A DNA stretch of 23,003 nt, taken from a virus. The notes below the pieces were generated by a model that worked only from the letters and a program-made list of their open reading frames with translations, searched no databases and had not been told where the DNA came from. The first letter of the stretch is position 1. Every line of letters begins with the position of its first letter. The stretch is from positions 1 through 23,003 of IMG/VR virus record IMGVR_UViG_3300009177_000119. One strand, given 5' to 3'. Shown here piece by piece: positions 20,629-23,003 of the stretch. The translations under genes were made by a program, and so were the position numbers.

Positions 20629-20641
20629 GTTTAAACCCCCT

Positions 20642-20974
20642 TCAAGACTTCGATTGATTGCGAAGAATCTCTTCCTGTTCGGCCGCGATACTCTCTAACA
20701 TTCTCTTCGCATCGGCACGGATTTCTTCGCGCATATCGCTCACGAGCAATTCTAGTTGCGTGCGCTGTTCGTGCGCGACTTTTCGCCAGCGCTCGGCGCG
20801 GTAGCGCACGCGGCAGCCGCTCGACCAAATAAAGAACGCAGTGAACCAAGCGATCGCTTGCGGCCAATCGCCATGACCGGCTGCGGCAGCCATCATCATC
20901 AGCAAAATCGCGCCACTGATCACCAGCCCGAAGCGATCGCGATACCAGCGCCACACCAGCAAGACGTTAGTCAT
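20642..20974 (-). CDS. Two-helix membrane protein with C-terminal coiled coil, 110 aa
   Basis: Start ATG 20974 overlaps the upstream gene's end by 8 bases. Residues 16-33 (Ile/Leu/Met/Ala-rich) and 40-54 (AIAWFTAFFIWSSG) are two membrane helices joined by a short turn. A positively charged segment follows (CRVRYRAERWRK), then a long Glu/Arg/Gln-rich coiled coil (65-106). This shape resembles some two-helix holins and some phage membrane-tethered proteins, but no lysin lies beside it. I call it a membrane protein of unknown role. Confidence 0.65.
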   Translation of the reverse strand: MTNVLLVWRWYRDRFGLVISGAILLMMMAAAAGHGDWPQAIAWFTAFFIWSSGCRVRYRAERWRKVAHEQRTQLELLVSDMREEIRADAKRMLESIAAEQEEILRNQSKS

Positions 20975-21230
20975 CGTAACCCCCGACCGGGTAGAGCACA
21001 GCGCACAGCTCGCACTCAGGATCATCGTGCTCCGGATGCCTGCGTTGAACCGCATCGCGTAACGCGTTTAGCTCTCGCTCCAACTGCACCATACGCGTTG
21101 ACATAAGAAGCTGCCTTCCAACCCAGGTGCGCAATTTCAGAGCGGCGCGCGCTGCACTCTCGGTGCGCGGGGTGTCTGGGAACTTGCCGAACTCTAATTT
21201 TTGAACGTGGCCCACGTTGACCCCCTTCAT
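20967..21230 (-). CDS. Hypothetical protein, up to 87 aa
   Basis: The C-terminal half is clear: a helix (MVQLERELNALRDAVQRR) followed by ECELC, a possible metal-binding Cys pair, and an acidic end. The start is uncertain. ATG 21230 gives 87 residues but no ribosome binding site; GTG 21215 has AGGGGG upstream; ATG 21104 has TGGAAGG at 9 bases and would give only 45 residues. Function unknown. Confidence 0.5.
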   Translation of the reverse strand: MKGVNVGHVQKLEFGKFPDTPRTESAARAALKLRTWVGRQLLMSTRMVQLERELNALRDAVQRRHPEHDDPECELCAVLYPVGGYDD

Positions 21231-21284
21231 GTAAGGACAACGTTTTCACTATCCGCTCTTTACACCGCGCGCGCAACGGGGCGC

Positions 21285-21644
21285 TTAAGAAAAATCTACC
21301 TTACTAATCGGGATGCCCGCAGCCTTGGCGCGACGCATCATGTCCATTAAACCAGTTCCGTGCTTGAACGCGAGTAACAAGTCAGGTTTCATCGCGATCA
21401 TTGTTGCATTGCGTTTCGGTGCAACCTTGCGCGCGCCACCGTATGTTCTGTAGTTCCAAGTGCACTCCGCCGTGATGATCGGTATCCTTTTGCGTCGGCA
21501 CCACTCCGCCGCCAAGCGATCGCCCTTACTACCCCACGGCGCATGTAACAGCTCTGTGATGCCGTAAGTCTCGTGGCACGCCACGATGCCCAGGTAAATC
21601 CGGTCGTTGGGTGTGTAATCGCCGCCGTCGACGAGCACCCTCAT
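21285..21644 (-). CDS. DUF2493/SLOG-type nucleotide-binding protein, 119 aa
   Basis: Starts with MRVLVDGGDYTPNDRIYLGI, the family's first strand and Gly-rich loop, in which a normal 'GGRDYTD' has become GGDYT. Later it shows HAPWGSKGDRLAAEWC (38-53), equivalent to the 'HGGARGAD-LA-W' motif, and APKRNATMI (74-82), equivalent to 'GPIRNQ-M'. The end (GTGLMDMMRRAKAAGIP) is also standard. Members have a Rossmann-like SLOG fold believed to bind nucleotides or nucleotide-derived ligands; they are common in phages and their role is unclear. ATG 21644 overlaps the upstream stop by 4 bases, with GGAAG upstream. Confidence 0.8.
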   Translation of the reverse strand: MRVLVDGGDYTPNDRIYLGIVACHETYGITELLHAPWGSKGDRLAAEWCRRKRIPIITAECTWNYRTYGGARKVAPKRNATMIAMKPDLLLAFKHGTGLMDMMRRAKAAGIPISKVDFS

Positions 21645-21808
21645 GACTCTTCCTTTTCTTCGGGCTCGGCGGCGTCAGTTGCGGGTTCGGGTTGCCGCTC
21701 GGTTGCAAATGGCCACGCCGGATGCCGCCCACACTGGTTTAAATGCCGCGATAGTTGTGACTTGCTCTCGATAATCATGCCGCATTTCGGGCACGGTACG
21801 TCGGTCAA
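21641..21808 (-). CDS. C2HC zinc-finger small protein, 55 aa
   Basis: I take the start as TTG 21808, which overlaps the TGA of the upstream 52-residue gene; a longer frame from 21928 would lie wholly on top of that gene. The finger is Cys6-x2-Cys9-x12-His22-x3-Cys26 (CPKCGMIIESKSQLSRHLNQC is split here as CPKCG and SRHLNQC). The remaining residues are Pro/Glu-rich with an acidic tail. It probably binds DNA or another protein. It is coupled to the DUF2493 gene by ATGA. Confidence 0.6.
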   Translation of the reverse strand: MTDVPCPKCGMIIESKSQLSRHLNQCGRHPAWPFATERQPEPATDAAEPEEKEES

Positions 21809-21963
21809 TTGGGCACTCCTCTGCGTCTTTGCGCCTGCCATTCCCGCCACAGGCGCTCGAATGTCGCGTCGTCTAAGTCCGGGCGCACACGGCGGGCGAC
21901 TTTGCGCCACTGCTCTTTGGTGAACCACAGCGTGCGGTTGCGCGCGTGTATGGTCTGTCCCAT
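21805..21963 (-). CDS. Basic helical protein, 52 aa
   Basis: ATG 21963 overlaps the preceding TGA by one base (TGATG), and the frame ends at 21805 with TGA inside the start of the zinc-finger gene. The 52 residues are Arg- and Trp-rich (LWFTKEQWRKVARRVRP and ERLWREWQAQRRR), a compact helical unit likely to bind nucleic acid. No family is recognised. Confidence 0.6.
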   Translation of the reverse strand: MGQTIHARNRTLWFTKEQWRKVARRVRPDLDDATFERLWREWQAQRRRGVPN

Positions 21964-22220
21964 CAGTGTATCCCCGTGACGCTGATCTTCACCGCGTCTG
22001 GGTGCCGCTTCATCAGCAGCAGTAAGTCCTGCAGGTACGAGGACTCATCGGCCAGCATGTCGTCCTCCTTGCGACCGTACATTTTCATCGTCGCGTACAT
22101 CATCGCGGCGTGCACCATGCCGGCCACAGCGAGACGTTGGTTTAAATCGTCCGGATAATGCAACTCTAAGATCGTTACGATTTCTGTGCAGATTCGCTGA
22201 AACAATTCCTCATCCATCAC
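21963..22220 (-). CDS. Hypothetical helical protein, 85 aa
   Basis: GTG 22220 (or ATG 22217) is preceded by AAAGGAG. The protein is helical throughout with many Met residues (MVHAAMMYATMKMYG, about 50-64) and a short C-terminal strand (DAVKISVTG). It is not a clear membrane protein. It overlaps its neighbours on both sides by one to four bases. Function unknown. Confidence 0.62.
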   Translation of the reverse strand: MMDEELFQRICTEIVTILELHYPDDLNQRLAVAGMVHAAMMYATMKMYGRKEDDMLADESSYLQDLLLLMKRHPDAVKISVTGIH

Positions 22221-22417
22221 AGCGATTCTCCTTTGTCCTCGCGCTTGATCCGCGAGCTGACGTAGGCGTCCTCATCCGGATGCGCGCGCATGTACATATC
22301 GACATAGCTCTTCGCCGACGATTCTACTTGGAACGGCGCGCTCACCGGACTCCATGCTCCGCGCGTACCTTTCTTGCGCGCCACGACGATCCAGCCGACG
22401 AACTTAGGCATCGTCAT
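22217..22417 (-). CDS. Hypothetical protein, 66 aa
   Basis: A small basic alpha/beta protein: a strand (KFVGWIVVARKK), a loop (GAWSPVSAPF), then a helix with SSAKSYVDMYMRAHPDED. The pattern looks like a compact phage accessory protein, but I recognise no family. Starts at ATG 22417, overlapping the previous gene by 14 bases, with a second Met two codons on. Confidence 0.6.
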   Translation of the reverse strand: MTMPKFVGWIVVARKKGTRGAWSPVSAPFQVESSAKSYVDMYMRAHPDEDAYVSSRIKREDKGESL

Positions 22418-22616
22418 TCACCAGCTCGCGCCACTTCACGCGCGCGGCAGTGCGTGCTTCCAGCAGGCCCGGATGGCGAAAGCGCTCCAGGTGCTCTACG
22501 TAATCGAACGCCGCGATCGCGATGTCGCACAGCCACTGCACCTCCATCGGCGGGCAGTGGCCGCCTGGGCGCGATACTTTCGCGCGGATGCGATCGACGT
22601 GGTCAGGCGTGGTCAC
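22404..22616 (-). CDS. Hypothetical protein, 70 aa
   Basis: The chosen start GTG 22616 overlaps the upstream TGA (GTGA) and has GGAAG nearby; a GTG at 22637 would add seven residues. The protein is helical with a GGHCPPMEVQWLCDIAIAAF segment (20-39) and a basic end. It may be a nucleic-acid or protein-binding accessory. No family is recognised. Confidence 0.58.
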   Translation of the reverse strand: MTTPDHVDRIRAKVSRPGGHCPPMEVQWLCDIAIAAFDYVEHLERFRHPGLLEARTAARVKWRELVNDDA

Positions 22617-22984
22617 GAATCTTCCATCTCCAGACACTTCACAAATCCTTCTCTCGGGTCGCGCGGACGGCCCTCATGTTCGGCCATCCACTTGTCTTGC
22701 GTGTTCCAACCGCTCAGCAACAACACGCTCCAGTTCTCTTTCTCTTCATCGGTCTCACCATCGTCTCGCACGTGGATTGCATCCTTCGGCTCATCGCCCA
22801 CCATCTGTTCGCGCGGCCACCACAGCACCCTTCCGGCGAAACCTGAGGCGCGATACCACTCGCCCATCGCCATGCGCTCACACTGAATCTGACGCGCGGA
22901 GTGCTTCTGCCCCGGCTGTGAACCTGCCTGAACATCCTGCGCACACAACATCAAGACGGCGACTGCTATCAAAGGACGCAACAT
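22613..22984 (-). CDS. Secreted or periplasmic protein, 123 aa
   Basis: ATG 22984 has AAAGGA at 7 bases. Residues 1-20 form a signal peptide: Arg3, a hydrophobic core (LIAVAVLMLCA), then VQA before the probable cleavage site. The Cys at 14 is not in a good lipobox. The mature part is hydrophilic, with two Cys (about 34 and 117) that may pair, and Trp-rich segments (VLWWPREQMVG, ENWSVLLLSGW). Some phages export small proteins that act on the envelope or block superinfection; no specific family is recognised here. Confidence 0.66.
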   Translation of the reverse strand: MLRPLIAVAVLMLCAQDVQAGSQPGQKHSARQIQCERMAMGEWYRASGFAGRVLWWPREQMVGDEPKDAIHVRDDGETDEEKENWSVLLLSGWNTQDKWMAEHEGRPRDPREGFVKCLEMEDS

Positions 22985-23003
22985 CGGTATTCCTTTCAAC
23001 TTG

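Noticed and set aside
18373-22520. Cyanobacterial host deduced from GCGATCGC clusters
   Set aside because: The octamer alone is weak evidence; gene content and the PEP-CTERM tail fit many Gram-negative groups.
1-23003. CRISPR arrays, tRNA genes, insertion sequences, integrase or attachment sites
   Set aside because: Searched by eye on both strands; no regular repeat-spacer pattern, cloverleaf, transposase or recombinase was seen.

Overview
This window looks like the packaging, head and host-interaction half of a tailed double-stranded DNA phage (or prophage) of a Gram-negative host. Almost all genes lie on the minus strand, are packed with ATGA/GTGA-type overlaps, and follow a standard late order read right to left: small terminase, large terminase, portal, scaffold, major capsid protein, virion accessory proteins, tail-spike-like proteins, glycosidase. 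The 715-residue portal, the capsid protein resembling the N4 gp56 type and the absence of tape-measure or tail-tube genes suggest a short-tailed phage, but this is inference. No integrase, replication gene, tRNA or CRISPR array was seen.

Right end (19618-22984, minus): twelve small genes, mostly unrecognised. They include a DUF2493/SLOG-type nucleotide-binding protein, a C2HC zinc-finger peptide, a two-helix membrane protein and a secreted protein. Next comes a plus-strand gene (19155-19652) with a C-terminal helix-turn-helix-like segment. It is transcribed against its neighbours and preceded by a 437-base control region (18718-19154) holding tandem hairpins, a convincing minus-strand terminator, an imperfect direct repeat and an inverted repeat.

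Middle (10334-18717, minus): a 59-residue leader gene, terS, terL, an FkbM-type methyltransferase inserted between terminase and portal, two small genes, portal, a 101-residue conserved-type protein, a 27-residue Lys-rich peptide, scaffold and major capsid protein. A strong hairpin abuts the scaffold start codon.

Left (1-10317): after one structural protein comes a five-gene glycan cassette of two GT-B glycosyltransferases, a SAM methyltransferase, an NAD-dependent sugar epimerase/dehydratase and a left-handed beta-helix acyltransferase. The acyltransferase has no stop codon of its own and runs in frame into a small protein that carries its own ribosome binding site. A textbook terminator follows, then a set of spike or fibre-like proteins (355, 760, 118 and 135 residues; the 760-residue gene is visibly AT-richer than its surroundings) and a clan GH-A-like glycoside hydrolase that runs off the left edge. 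Between these tail genes, on the plus strand, sits a complete PEP-CTERM protein gene (signal peptide plus VPEPST sorting tail), which is unexpected in a phage and implies a host with exosortase and exopolysaccharide.

Taken together, the phage carries tools both to digest or bind host glycans (spike, glycosidase) and to build or decorate them (glycan cassette, FkbM methyltransferase), plus a protein apparently addressed to the host's exosortase pathway. The most interesting hypothesis is a surface-remodelling set built into the virion operon.
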